Origin: Adiantum capillus-veneris
Lineage: Eukaryota; Streptophyta; Polypodiopsida; Polypodiales; Pteridaceae
Length of the DNA stretch: 64,000 nucleotides
Assembly: GCA_014529385.2 (NCBI GenBank)
Contig: CM043959.1
Span: forward strand, 65,542,253-65,606,252
Direction of reading: 5' to 3'
In this document: one piece after another, positions 11,785 through 22,991 of the stretch
Numbering within the stretch: the first letter of the stretch is position 1
How the letters are laid out: the number at the start of each line of letters is the position of its first letter
The notes under the pieces: generated by a model
The model's input: only the letters and a program-made list of their open reading frames with translations
The model's database searches: none
Told to the model about the DNA's origin: nothing
Position numbers and translations under genes: made by a program

Positions 11785-13632
11785 TGAGGCGGTCCGGGGC
11801 GGGCAACAAGATGAGCGGCCTCTAAACACCCTTTGAGGCTCCCGTGCTGCTCAATTGGGGCTCGGGCAAGCACAATCAGAGACAACAACAACCCACAACT
11901 AGAAACCAAAAAAGAAAAGGGGCACCACCTAGTTGTAGATGCGAACTAGGACGCACGTGATATCTCCTTGTACTCAAACGCACAAAGAGAGGGGAATGCA
12001 AGATAGCCACACATACCAAACACAAACATTCACCACGCCTAAGAGAGGTAAAGAGCACAAATCAACTTGAGCAACTCAGTCTTAGCCTTAAAGACTAGAT
12101 GCACACAAAGCTTGATGAGAAATAGAGAGACAACACAAAACTTGACCTTTTTGCCAATACACAAATTGTCTTAGGGTCAGGGGAGCCCTCTCACCGAGCA
12201 CCCTCTTACAATTGACCTTTTAGGCAAACAATTCAACAAGCTCTCAAACCACCAAGCATGAAATGGAACAACAAACTTCAAGGACAATATACCTTCAACC
12301 ACCTGATGAGCCAACTTATCAAGTCAATTTGGAGAGAAGAGTCGTAGTTGCAGTATACAATTGCACCCAAAACTATGAATCTTATTTATGGACAAGAGTA
12401 GGCTACAAGTGTGATTGCAGAGTATAGTATCACTCCACTTCTCTAGATGGCATAACTAACTTCAAGTTTGTCTATGCACCTATGTGTAGTGATGGAATAG
12501 AGCTCTCACAATGCACACACTCTACACAACTAGGCTTGAAGAGTGGTATGTTATGTGTTGAGAATGGTGTGGTGTAGTGTGATCATGTGATCATTTACAA
12601 GGGAGAGAAGGGCTCTATTTATAGGTTTTAGAAGCCCCGATTTGGATTAGGCCTAACAAGTTTATTTGAAGGAATAAAAGATTATGCATATTTTTATTTT
12701 TTTAATGAGGGTGAGATATATGATGAGAAAAGTTAGAGAAGGGATGAGCTTGTAAAGAGAGGTCGAAGCTTTGGAGAAGTTGACATTCACCTCTTTACAG
12801 CACCGGAAGAAGAAGCAGTCAGCATGGCGAAGCAGAGCGTGTCGATGAAGCTATGTTATTTCAAACCTTGGAAAATTCATGATAAAAGCCTTCATTTTCA
12901 GAGGTTATCCTTGGATTTTTGCTGATTTTTTGAAGTTCTTTACAAAGCTGAAGAGAGTATGGTAATATGGACATATATGTAGAGAGAAAGGGGGACACAT
13001 AGGGTGTAGAAATGGAGAATGAAGGCTATGGAGGTGTGAGAGATGTGGCAATGGTGAAGAGGGTGAATGAGGACATGGGAGTTGCAGGTTTGGGAGGGGG
13101 AAGGAGAGGGAGGAGTGTGTGTGAAAGAGAAAAATGATAAAGTGGAAGAGGTAGTGTGGCTTCATAGCATGGGCAAAGTGGGGTCCACCAATAAAATCAT
13201 AGCTCACAGCTCGTAGCTCAAAATGGTAAGAGAAATTATGTTAATGGAATAAAGAGTATGCAAAATGGTAAGAAAAATTATGTCAATGGTGAGTCAATGT
13301 ACATAGCATAAATAACACACCATAGGTAGAAATATTTAAATAAATATCAAAATAATTATGAAAATTCCTTTTATTTAGGCCCTATATACAATGAAATATT
13401 TACACACAAATGGGCCATAATATACTTATATTTTTTATATATTTTTTATTTTTTTGGCTCAACTAGCCCAGGGACTAGCTAATTAAGGGTTTTTAAGAAG
13501 ATATGGGAAAAGTCCCCTAACTCACACACGCCTATGTACAGTGAAATGGTAGGGGTAACCAAAATGTTTGAGTGATTTGATAGGGTGAGGTAGGTTACTA
13601 TGGAAAATATGGAAACCGAAAAACGGCTATCA
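11785..13632 (-). repeat. 3' LTR of the gag-only element (internally deleted)
   Basis: 1848 bp against 2608 bp for its partner. One gap is near 12711 (about 190 bp absent relative to 17105-17295). Another is near 13220 (about 585 bp absent relative to 17806-18390), where a short copy of a neighbouring AATGGTAAG word fills the junction. TATA box at 12614-12623. Confidence 0.9.
12614..12623 (-). promoter_or_regulatory. TATA box in LTR
   Basis: The minus strand reads CTATAAATAG, conserved in all three LTRs of this family (also 17005-17014 and 40583-40592). Confidence 0.7.
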
Positions 13633-13648
13633 TTAGCCCCCCCCTTAG
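13633..13648 (-). promoter_or_regulatory. Polypurine tract of the gag-only element
   Basis: The minus strand reads CTAAGGGGGGGGCTAA immediately before the LTR start TGATAGCC. Confidence 0.65.
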
Positions 13649-14191
13649 ATAATGGTACATTCATGTACCATTTATCCGACCATACAACATGTAGATTGTG
13701 TAACGTTTGTCTTTGTCTGCTCTCATCTTTGAAGAACCTTTGTTGTATGATAAAAAAAGCTTGTGTGATATGAAAGGTTCTCAGAGCCAATAACAGGATG
13801 TAATGAAGTGACAGAGTAAACCTTCTCCATTGAGAAAGTTTCCATAAGCACCCCCCAAGATCAAAGATCTTGAAATATCTTTCCCAAAGAGAGATGTATG
13901 GTATGGAATTACTTACTGATTTCGGTTGAAGAAACTTGTAGATTCTATTGTTGTCCATCATTGCATCTATCACTATGAATGTGATATAAAAGATTGGTTT
14001 ATCTTCCTCCTATGTAAAGTTGATATATCTGCTACGATCTTCAAGAGCTTGTATGAGCAAATTCCTAAACTGTAGCTCATAAAATTCATTCAACCTAGGT
14101 AGGCTCATCAAGTCAAAAATTCTATGATCTTCATGATTTACAAAAGCTTGATCCATGCTTCCAACTGCTATTGGAAGATATTGCAAATAGT
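13649..14191. other. Non-coding 3' internal region of the gag-only element
   Basis: Frames are short and closed, and no pol motif is present on either strand. Confidence 0.6.
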
Positions 14192-15868
14192 TTACCACAT
14201 AAGTAGATAATAGATGAAGGTTTCTATTGCTTCCAGCACATTGGAAGATAATAGATTTTGGTACTGATTGATGAAATATCCACATGTAGCAATAAACAAG
14301 TTTTCATATGTGATGAAGACCAGAAGCATCACAATGTGCAACCTCCGTACACCAAAGAACCAAATGAAGAAGATTTGGAAACATCCGTTCATCACCAAGT
14401 ATTCATGTCCTCTTCCACTTAAGAAGGTATGGTACCCCCGATGAAAGGTATATGTGAAGAGAGGAGAATTTGACTTTGAAGAGGTGAAACCCAATGTGAA
14501 GATGATTTGGGCTTCAAAAGCTTGGATTTTCTTGCTGAGAGATTGTCCCATGAATGAAGAGCCACCCACTAAAAAACCATTGGAGAGAATGATACCCTTC
14601 TGACAGTTTCCTTTTATGATTTTATTTTTTACTAGTCTCCCATGTTCTTCATCCCTTTCTAAGCCCCCCCTTTGGCAAGGTTGTAACTCCTCACATTGTA
14701 CCACCTCAAAGGTTGATAGAATACTGTTTGATTTTGTGAAAACTTTGGCTTCTTGCATGATAGGTTCCTCCATGCTTAATATACATGGGTCATACCAATG
14801 CTTTTCAACATCCTCAAACACTTCATGAAGATTATCCTCACATGGATTCAACTCACACTCTTCTACTTTGTTTTGGAGTTGGCATTCCATGTACACAATC
14901 ATCTCTTTATGATCAATGTGGTCCATGATCTCTCCACCTATGATTTCATCTTCTTCTTCACTCTCTTCTTTTAGATGAGATACACTCTCAGAACATTCAA
15001 TAATATCAAGGTTACCTTCAAGGTCTTCATTCTCCATAGAGTCATGTTGCACAAAAGCTTCGTCTGCTTGGATTAGAAATTGATCCTTTGCCAAAAGGTT
15101 GGATGCATCCATTATTGAATCATCAATGCCATTTGAGATATCTTGTGTCGATTTTTGCATGCTTGTGATAAAGGTAGAAGAAAGAGATTCCACATTTGAA
15201 TCTTGGCCACACACTTTAGCACTTGAATAATCAGTTGGCATGTAAGTAACTTCTTCAACATTTGTCGGAGTAGAAGGAGAAATGTATGGCAAAGGAGATG
15301 ACTCCTTGATAGAAACACTTTGATGATGGTTTGTTCTTCCAGCATGATGGAAACCATTTTTGATGTAGAAGTACTTGTGAAACTTCCTTCGGGCAATAGT
15401 GACCGCTTCTTCAAAGGTAGAGGGTCCACTACAAGTAACCTTAGTCTTTAGGAAAGAAGACAAACCCGAAATAAATTGCTCCATTTTTACATAATCTGGA
15501 AATGTAGAACTAAACCCATATCCTCCCCATTGACGAGAAAAAATATCCTCATAAGCATAGTAGTTTTCACCATGTTGTTGAAGTCTCCCTAATAAAGCCC
15601 ATGCTTTCTCTGTTGTTGGAAATCTAGAGAATCTAGTCTTCAAAGCTTTGGAAATTTGGGTATACCCATCTTCAATCTGAGAAGACATACTCCAAAACCA
15701 TTGCTCAGCGTTGCCTCTAAGGCATAGCAATAGAAAATCCCCTTTCTCAATGTCATCCCTTTTACCAAGGATACGACAAACCATTCTAAAACCAGCAAGA
15801 AAATCATCAACATCTTCTTCTAGATTTCCGAAGAAGATTGGGATATCATCAAAGGTATAGTGTGTCAT
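14192..15868 (-). CDS. Gag-like protein of the non-autonomous element
   Basis: An intact frame of 558 codons starting at an ATG (minus strand ATGACACACTATACC). Residues about 10-170 carry a retrotransposon gag domain: FFGNLEEDVDDFLAGFR, LRGNAEQWFWS, FSRFPTTEKAWALL and FISGLSSFLKTKV. The rest is acidic and Ser-rich, followed by a hydrophobic C-terminus that may be read-through of non-coding sequence. There is no CCHC knuckle and no protease signature, unlike most autonomous gag genes. The protein would form or join the particle that packages the element RNA. Openness over 1.7 kb suggests either selection or a fairly young copy. Confidence 0.85.
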   Translation of the reverse strand: MTHYTFDDIPIFFGNLEEDVDDFLAGFRMVCRILGKRDDIEKGDFLLLCLRGNAEQWFWSMSSQIEDGYTQISKALKTRFSRFPTTEKAWALLGRLQQHGENYYAYEDIFSRQWGGYGFSSTFPDYVKMEQFISGLSSFLKTKVTCSGPSTFEEAVTIARRKFHKYFYIKNGFHHAGRTNHHQSVSIKESSPLPYISPSTPTNVEEVTYMPTDYSSAKVCGQDSNVESLSSTFITSMQKSTQDISNGIDDSIMDASNLLAKDQFLIQADEAFVQHDSMENEDLEGNLDIIECSESVSHLKEESEEEDEIIGGEIMDHIDHKEMIVYMECQLQNKVEECELNPCEDNLHEVFEDVEKHWYDPCILSMEEPIMQEAKVFTKSNSILSTFEVVQCEELQPCQRGGLERDEEHGRLVKNKIIKGNCQKGIILSNGFLVGGSSFMGQSLSKKIQAFEAQIIFTLGFTSSKSNSPLFTYTFHRGYHTFLSGRGHEYLVMNGCFQIFFIWFFGVRRLHIVMLLVFITYENLFIATCGYFINQYQNLLSSNVLEAIETFIYYLLMW

Positions 15869-16156
15869 AGTCTCTCAATGCTAGAACCACACAAAGATTA
15901 GTTCCAAACAATCATTTTCTCTCATGACATCAACTAACTACACAAAGTTTTGAAAGGTCTCATGAATTCTAGATTCTTATGTAAAAATGTTTTTTTCCTT
16001 TCTTATGTTATGCTAATCCAAACCATATTCTAGATCAATTTTTGTTGCATTGAAATTAAACTCAGTCATACAAGTTTTCATGATTCATATAATCTTCTTG
16101 ATTAAGCTAAATTCAAGCATTCATGCAATACAACAACAATAAGCACAAAGTCAGTC

Positions 16157-16173
16157 CTCAGTGGGGGCACCAA
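16157..16173 (-). promoter_or_regulatory. Candidate primer-binding site of the gag-only element
   Basis: Directly after the LTR end (minus CCGCCTCA, then AA) the sequence reads TTGGTGCCCCCACTGAG. The position and the TGG start fit a tRNA primer site. I cannot assign the tRNA from memory. Confidence 0.5.
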
Positions 16174-16175
16174 TT

Positions 16176-18783
16176 TGAGGCGGTCCGGGACGGGCAACAA
16201 CAAGAGCGGCCTCTAAACACCCTTCGAGGCTCCTGTGCTACTCAATTAGGACTGGGGCAAGCACAATCAGAGACAACAACAACCCACAGCCAGAAACCAA
16301 ACAAGAAAAGGGGCACCACCTAGTTGTAGATGCGAACTAGGACGCACGTGATATCTCCTTGTACTCAAACGCACAAAGAGAGGGGAATGCAAGATAGCCA
16401 CACACACCAAACACAAACATTCACCACGCCAGAGAAAGGTAAAGAGCACAAATCAACTTGAGCAACTCAGTCTTAGCCTTAAAGACTAGATGCACACAAA
16501 GCTTGATGAGAAATAGAGAGACAACAAAAAACTTGACCTTGTTGCCAATACACAAATTGTCTTAGGGTTACGGGAGCCCTCTCACCGAGCACCCTCTTAC
16601 AATTGACCTTTTAGGAAAACAATTCAACAACCCCTCAAACCACTAATCATGAAATGGCACAACAAACTTCAAGGACAATATGCCTTCAACCACCTGATGA
16701 GCCAACTTATCAAGTCAATTTCGAGAGAAGAGTCATAGTTGCAGTATACAATTGCACCCAAAACTATGAATCTTATTTATGGACAAGAGTAGGCTACAAG
16801 TGTGATTGCAGAGTATAGTATCACTCCACTTCTCTAGATGGCATAACTAACTTCAAGCTTCTCCATGCACCTATGTGTAGTGATGGAATAGAACACTCAC
16901 AATGCACACACTCTACACAACTAGGCTTGAAGAGTGGTGTGTTATGTATTGAGAATGGTGTGGTGTAGTGTGATCATGTGATCATTTACAAAGGAGAGAA
17001 GGGCTCTATTTATAGGTTTTAGAAGCCCCGATTTGGATTAGGCCTAATCAAGTTTATTTGAAGAAATAAAAGATTATGCGTATTTTTATTTTTTTAAATG
17101 TGGGTGGGTCTCTCTTGTCGTTTGAGTCACATGGATGTGGGCTCAAGGGAAGAGAATTTTTGAGGATGAAAAGAGAGAGGATTGAGTGAATAATTTGGGA
17201 GTGCCTACTCTGGTAGAGGGTGCATTTTACAATAAGGTTAGTGGTTAGTAATTAGTAATTATCACAAAAAAATATTTACAAAATCATTCACCAAATGGTG
17301 AGATATATGATGAGAAAATTTAGAGAAGGGATGAGCTTGTAAAGAGAGGTTGAAGCTTTGGAGAAGTTGACATTCACCTCTTTACAACACCGGAAGAAGA
17401 AGCAGTCAGCATGGCGAAGCAGCGCGTGTCGATGAAGCTATGTTATCTTCAAACCTTGGAAAATTCATGATAAAAGCCTTCATCTACAGAGGTTATCTTT
17501 GGATTTTTGCTGATTTTTTGAAGTTCTTTACAAAGTTGAAGAGAGTATGGTAATATGGACATATATGTAGAGAGAAAGGGGGACACATAGGGTGTAGAAA
17601 TGCAGGATGAAGGCTATGGAGGTGTGAGAGATGTGGCAATGGTGAAGAGGGTGAATGAGGACATGGGAGTTGCAGGTTTGGGAGTGGGAAGGAGAGGGAG
17701 GAGTGTGTGTGAAAGAGGAAAATGATAAAGTGGAAGAGGGAGTGTGGCTGCATAGCATGGGCAAACTGGGGTCCACCAATAAAATCATAGCTCACAGCTC
17801 GTAGCTCAAAAACATATGAAAACATTTGAGGTGAAAGTTCAGCTTACGAGCTACAACTTTTGTTTGTATCACCTTTCCAAATTCAGGGAGCATGTGATCT
17901 TTAAAAATTCAGCAAAATTGACTGTTTTTTCCACTGCACAAGGTCCTTGTGAGGTCCTTCTTTGGATGATTCTTTTGAATACCTCCAAGAGTGAGCTCCC
18001 CATGGTGCATGCATGCATTCCACATACCCTTCACCTTATTTGGTAGGTCTATAATTGAAGATATTGTTGAGATCATGATATAAGTGAATAGTACAACTAA
18101 GAAAATCAAATATTTAGGGGTCTAAAAGAATATGTACATGTCAAATATAAATAATATAGGTGGAAAAATATAAAGGGGTCAAATTAAATCTCTCTCATTA
18201 TAAGTCTACCATAAAAAGATGAATATTTTTGGTGTTCTAATTTATGAGAGTAAAAGAGAATAGATGTAGGAAGGAAAAATCACAATAGTGAAAAAATATA
18301 CACATAAATAAAACTAGTTTTTTTTGAATTTTTGTTGGGATGGAGCTACACCAAAAATAAGAGAAGCTTGCATGAAATTATTTTTATATGGAATAAAGAG
18401 TATGCAAAATGGTAAGAAAAATTATGCTAATGGTGAGTCAATGTACATAGCATAAATAACACACCATAGGTAGAAATATTTAAATAAATACCAAAATAAT
18501 TATGAAAAATCCTTTTATTTAGGCCCTATATACAATGAAATATTTACACACAAATGGGCCATAATATACTTATATTATATATATATTATATATATATATA
18601 TATTTGGCTCAACTAGCCCAGGGACTAGCTAATTAAGGGTTTTTAAGAAGATATGGGAAAAGTCCCCTAACTCACACACGCCTATGTACAGTGAAATGGT
18701 AGGGATAACCAAAATGTTTGAGTGATTTGATATGGTGAGGTAGCTTACTATGGCAATTATGGAAAGCCGAAAAACGGCTATCA
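16176..18783 (-). repeat. 5' LTR of the gag-only element
   Basis: 2608 bp, TG...CA, with the TATA box CTATAAATAG at 17005-17014 (minus). It is close in length and sequence to the solo LTR at 39753-42341, and both contain two segments missing from the 3' LTR. A long (AT)n run lies near 18575-18602. Confidence 0.92.
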
Positions 18784-19271
18784 ACATGATGCACTACTTC
18801 ATTCGTGTAATATTTCCTATACTCATTCTTGAGTGGATAATAAGCTAAGATATCGAGCCGGAGTTTCTCTTTCAGTAATCCAAAGGTTTTGACTCGGTTC
18901 GCTGGGATCACATTGGTGACCTTCTCCAAGAGCCAGTCGTTGATGGTTTGGTTGGAGTTGTTTGAAACAGTCTGGTCCAATCATGTAGGCACCAAGTAGA
19001 ATATCTCTATTACTCTCAACTCTTCTCCCCAACGTATCTTCTTCAAGTCGGTAGCCAGGCATACTAGCTTCCGAGCGTTGATGTAGTAAACCCCTCCTGG
19101 AAATGTCCAATCAAGTTCCCATCCTCTATCAATGCGAGTGGAGCGTGGCGTATAAGCCTTCAACAGTATCTCCATGACATCTCGCCTGAACTGGTAAACT
19201 GGGGATCTTCGAGCTTGCTCATAAATAAGCTCAAACACTTGGAACTTTGGATATTCGAGCACGGGGTCTTC
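18784..19271 (-). CDS. Accessory ORF of gypsy-1, exon 2 (unknown function)
   Basis: The minus-strand frame begins right after the acceptor TTGGTGTTGCAG| at 19272 and runs to the nested element. It contains one in-frame TGA (18981-18983) and then stays open. Motifs include VFELIYEQARRSPVYQFRRD, GWELDWTFPGGVYYINARK and IRWGEELRVIE. It has no ATG of its own near the start (the first possible codon is TTG). It continues the phase of an ATG-led frame at 20467-20610 if the 1195-bp intron between them is removed. I recognise no domain. It lies between primer site and gag, a place where some plant LTR elements (for example Ogre) carry an extra ORF. Confidence 0.5.
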
Positions 19272-19371
19272 CTGCAACACCAATGCAAGGAATTAGGATA
19301 ACCTACCTATATACATTCAGTTCCTTATTTAAATATTCAAACAGTACGACTTTATTTCCCAGCCTAACCTA

Positions 19372-19384
19372 GGCTCTGATACCA
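19372..19384 (-). promoter_or_regulatory. Gypsy-1 primer-binding site (tRNA-iMet type)
   Basis: The minus strand reads TGGTATCAGAGCC four bases after the LTR end. This matches the well-known initiator-Met tRNA primer site of plant LTR elements. It fixes the 5' LTR as the copy at 19389-22150 and the element as minus strand. Confidence 0.88.
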
Positions 19385-20466
19385 GGTGTGAGGTCCCCAC
19401 CCCGTCGTATCCAATGGCGGATCTGATGGTGAACCCGGTGGCCACTATATCTATTGCGGAAGCAAACAAAATGGTTCAGGGTTCGACTAGCGGACGCTCT
19501 CTCATCACAAAGTGAGTCGAGTCAGAGCCTACTAGCAGGGAGATCTAGCTCCACCTCGCATGGTAAGCGTACTTAAACTATCTAGCGATCCTAAGACCCA
19601 CTTTCCAAGAGGAGAGAAGCCACGAGTGCCTTTTTCCCCATGTTTCAGAGGAATGCACCCTCGAGATTTCACCGCTCTAGGGGAAATGAGTAATTACTAA
19701 TATCGAGTAAGCACTATGGGGACAGAGAGTTCCCGACCAATCGGGACCACCCATCTCGTAGGCATTGGCAACCCGAGCCAAGCCCCCACTTTCCACCCCC
19801 ACACTCACACTTCCTTGTGTGACCTAATTACTACCACAAAGGTTGTTCAACATAAAGATTCCTTGTTTAATTCTGAATCACATTGTTCGTTAACACAGCC
19901 CTTCAACAAGTATTGCAAACAACACCAAGACAGAATTCTAGTAAAATTTCTACTCAAACTTATTCATAAAAATTCCAATGTTCTGAAGGTACAACATCCC
20001 CCCTCCAGCGAGAGTTCACTCCTCCCGTTGTCGCCTAGCTGCCCATACAACTAGGTATGTCCACCGCATAGAAAGCACGTCATGGACACTCCCACCGCAT
20101 AGAAAGCAAGACGTGGGTTCCCACCACATAGAAAGCAAGTCGTGGGTATCCATCGCATAGAAAGCAAGTCGTGGATTCAAGAGCCCTTAATGAGGAGCTC
20201 TTCCCCTTCTGATCAGTAGGGGGGTCAGGACTGATTCAACATTGGAAATAAAATAAACATGCCGAGCTAAATTTCCCTAGCAGACATTCTTTCCTCTTTC
20301 AAACAGCATACCCATCAAGCATTACCTTCCAACTTAAAAACTTAATGTACAATGAATTCTATGCCGAGGTATTCGTCGGATTTCTCCAACATGTTTGGGA
20401 ATATCTTCATTCCTAACTAACGTGTGCAATGTTAACTTAAACAGCTTGAATGAATTTATGACCTAC

Positions 20467-20610
20467 CTCTTCCATTTCTTCATCGATGGCCCGTGAGATG
20501 GCCGGTATTTGTTCCTCCATGGGAGGAGCTTTCTCCTTCCCGTTGACATTGCTGGTTCCCGCCTCGCGGTCATGGGCACCACCGAAGCGTGTTATCTTAA
20601 CCGGAGCCAT
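20467..20610 (-). CDS. Accessory ORF of gypsy-1, exon 1 (inside the 5' LTR)
   Basis: ATG at 20610 in a good plant start context (ACAAATGGC) opens 48 codons rich in Glu and Lys (MAPVKITRFGG, then KEKAPPMEEQIP and AIDEEMEE). The frame meets a splice donor, GAAGAG|GTAGGT, at 20467/20466. Joining to the acceptor at 19272 keeps phase 0 and reads directly into exon 2. The intron would remove the LTR end and the primer site, so only a subset of element RNA could be spliced this way. The TATA-like box about 880 bp upstream would put transcription start ahead of this exon. The 3' LTR copy of this segment is frameshifted. Confidence 0.5.
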
Positions 20611-21489
20611 TTGTCTCACTACTTTAATTAATTAGCTTGGAGAAAGAGCTAAGGTTCGCAAGTGTCATAACAATTCAATGGGTAGATTAGCAACATAAAT
20701 TAATCCCTCCTATATGCGAGGTTTAGAATTTTCCATATAGTAATCATTATGGATGACACATAATCCTATGGGAACCGGCTCTAAATGATAATTACTCGGC
20801 GTACATGATTAAGAATAATAGGATTTCACTAATGGAATTACAGGAGAGATGAATTAAGTATGATTAATCTCTTTCCTAGCAACTAGGTGATGCAGATTTA
20901 TTTTATGCATATGTGTAAGGAAAGTCAACTCATAGAGACTTAATGACAGATTAATTTTTTCTTAATTACACCTTAATGCATAAAGGAAATGAATTTAATT
21001 TAGTTACAGTATTAATGGGTGATAGAAAAAGTGATTCTCCTCAATCTACACAATTACTAGCTTACCGACTAATTACTATACTACCTAGAGAGGGAAAGTT
21101 CTAATAATCATGCACTAATCATTAATCGAGAGTGATGAATGGCTGATCATTCAGCTATGGAATGATGATTACATAATAGAATATGATTAAGGAGAATTTA
21201 GAGAGTAATTATAGAGAATTACAACTAGGAATAAGCACAATAGACGAGGAATTTAGATGGTAATGAAAAGGATTTGCAAAAATCATTAATTAAACCGTGG
21301 TTACAGTGATTAAGGGCTGATAATCCTCTTGATTCTCTGATCTAATCGAGCTTCTTGAGGCAAGAATTCGACAGCACCTCCCTCCTTGCTTCTTCTTCAA
21401 AAGGTGTGTGATCCGGCAGCACCTTCCCAGTGTGTTTAGGTGTGTGTGTGTGTGAGCATAAGTGTGTGTGTGTGTGTGTGTGTGCTGGT

Positions 21490-21499
21490 CTTTAAATAG
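21490..21499 (-). promoter_or_regulatory. TATA-like box in gypsy-1 5' LTR
   Basis: The minus strand reads CTATTTAAAG, upstream of the accessory exon 1. Confidence 0.55.
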
Positions 21500-22116
21500 G
21501 CTCCTACAGGCTGAAAATCGACCTGGGTTGCTAAATGCATTTGGGAGCTTCTCCAGTTAAGCATGGCAAGTCCAGTTCCCTATCCACCAAGTGTCAGGTT
21601 GGCTTGGTTAACTGGTTCTGAGACTAAGTTACTGGCTTGGCAGCTTCTCCAGGACTCCCACAAGGCAAGAGGGCACCCCCTAGCTGCTAAAGCTAGTCTG
21701 GAGTGGCCTGGAACCTGTTCCCACACAATCCCGGGCCCTCGGTGCCTCCCCGGATAATTTTTAGGAAATTTGGTTCTAGGCTAAAACGGGTCATACGAGT
21801 CGGATTTTGACGTCGTAAATTGCTATACGGAGCTCTAACTAAGACGTACAGGACCAATTACCTGCCATATTTAGTAGCCCCCGGGGTCCGAAAATGCATT
21901 TTTTTCAAATTTGGGGTACGGGTGCAGTTTTTTGAGACGGTCAAAACTGGACGGGTCGAGTGACCAAAAACTTGCTATTTTTGGAATTTTTTAACAAAAT
22001 TTATTTTAATTCACATTTCAAAGATTTAAAACATTCTAAACATCATGGCATTGACAGAATTTGAAAAATTGCTAAAAATAGTAACTTATTCCATTATTTT
22101 CATTACATGGTACAAT

Positions 22117-22165
22117 GGTGCTCTTTTTGATCGGGGTCAGATATGTTACACACACACACACACAC

Positions 22166-22239
<74 letters not shown>

Positions 22240-22294
22240 GTGCTCTTTTTGATCGGGGTCAGAGACGTTACACACACACACACACACACACACA

Positions 22295-22377
<83 letters not shown>
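22117..22377 (+). repeat. Tandem duplication of LTR end plus (CA)n(GA)n
   Basis: The word ATGGTGCTCTTTTTGATCGG, then GGTCAGA, the LTR terminus TTACA, a (CA)n run and a (GA)n run occur twice in a row: 22117-22236 and 22238-22377. The second LTR end keeps GAGACGTTACA, closer to the inner LTR end GAGACCTTACA than the first copy (ATATGTTACA). Confidence 0.88.
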
Positions 22378-22381
<4 letters not shown>

Positions 22382-22938
22382 ACAAGGGTCTTAAAGAGGG
22401 AGAGGGAGAGGGGGAATGTAGAGGGCGAGTAGAAAGATAAATAAGGGGAACAAAGGAAAATAAATAGAGAAGGAGATAGATCATACCTGCTATTTGAAAC
22501 AACTGCAAATGATATCTCTATCCTCTTCTCCTCTTATTTTTATGTAGGGAGAGAGGGTAATAAGGAGGGAGGTGGAAACGAAGAGGTAGAAATAGTGTAT
22601 GGAGATAGAGAGAGTGTGTGAAATAGTGTATGGAGATAGAGAGAGTGTGTGAAAGGTGAGCCTTAGTTGATTATCTATAAAATTTGAGGGTGAATTAGAA
22701 GGGAGCACTGGCCAGGTTGCTAGTCCTCCAATGTCTTTCTTTTTTTTTCTCATTAATTATTGTCTATCTTTCCTCCACACTCAAAGAAAAAGATCATAAA
22801 TGACAGTAGTGATATAGCTGTTTTGTTCATACCTCAATCTCTCTTTTCTTTGGTGTAGTCTCCCTCTCAAGACCCCTAGCCTCCCGTATCTCTCTCTCCC
22901 TCCATCTCTCTCCCCTATGTCCTTTACCCGCTCCTCCC

Positions 22939-22991
<53 letters not shown>

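Larger units (their letters stand above)
11785..18783 (-). mobile_element. Gag-only (non-autonomous, LARD-like) LTR retrotransposon nested in gypsy-1
   Basis: Two LTRs (11785-13632 and 16176-18783), read on the minus strand as TGATAGCC...CCGCCTCA, flank a 2.5 kb internal region. That region has a polypurine tract, one gag-like gene and a candidate primer site, but no protease, RT, RNase H or integrase. ACAT on both sides (11781-11784, 18784-18787) is a 4-bp target duplication. It must depend on enzymes from another element, and no such partner is in the window. A solo LTR of the same family is at 39753-42341. Confidence 0.9.
4586..22150 (-). mobile_element. Gypsy-1: decayed chromodomain-type Ty3/gypsy LTR retrotransposon with a nested insertion
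   Basis: The two near-identical ends (4586-7354 and 19389-22150) both run from TGAGGTCCCC on the + strand to TTACA, so as read on the minus strand each LTR is TGTAA...CCTCA. The internal order on the minus strand is primer site (19372-19384), accessory frame, gag, protease, reverse transcriptase, RNase H, integrase, chromodomain and polypurine tract. This is the established order for Ty3/gypsy chromoviruses. Stops and frameshifts lie in every gene except integrase. A 7.0 kb gag-only element (11785-18783) is inserted in the leader. Both outer flanks are microsatellite (GA on the left, CA on the right), so no target duplication can be read with certainty. Confidence 0.93.
19389..22150 (-). repeat. 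Gypsy-1 5' LTR
   Basis: 2762 bp, partner of 4586-7354. It holds a TATA-like box (21490-21499, minus), a TG run (about 21439-21484), accessory exon 1 (20467-20610) and four tandem 29-31 bp repeats (20061-20178). Its outer end (about 22117-22150) is repeated again next to (CA)n(GA)n arrays. Confidence 0.92.

Noticed and set aside
12905-13207. Hydrophobic, Pro/His-rich frame of 100 codons on the minus strand, also seen at 17493-17825 and 41078-41401
   Set aside because: It lies in the LTR of the gag-only family in all three places, with indels between copies and no recognisable domain. It is not supported as a gene.
18575-18602. (AT)n run as a matrix-attachment or origin-like element
   Set aside because: It is a length-variable run inside an LTR; the corresponding place in the other LTRs is a T-rich run, so no conserved function is indicated.
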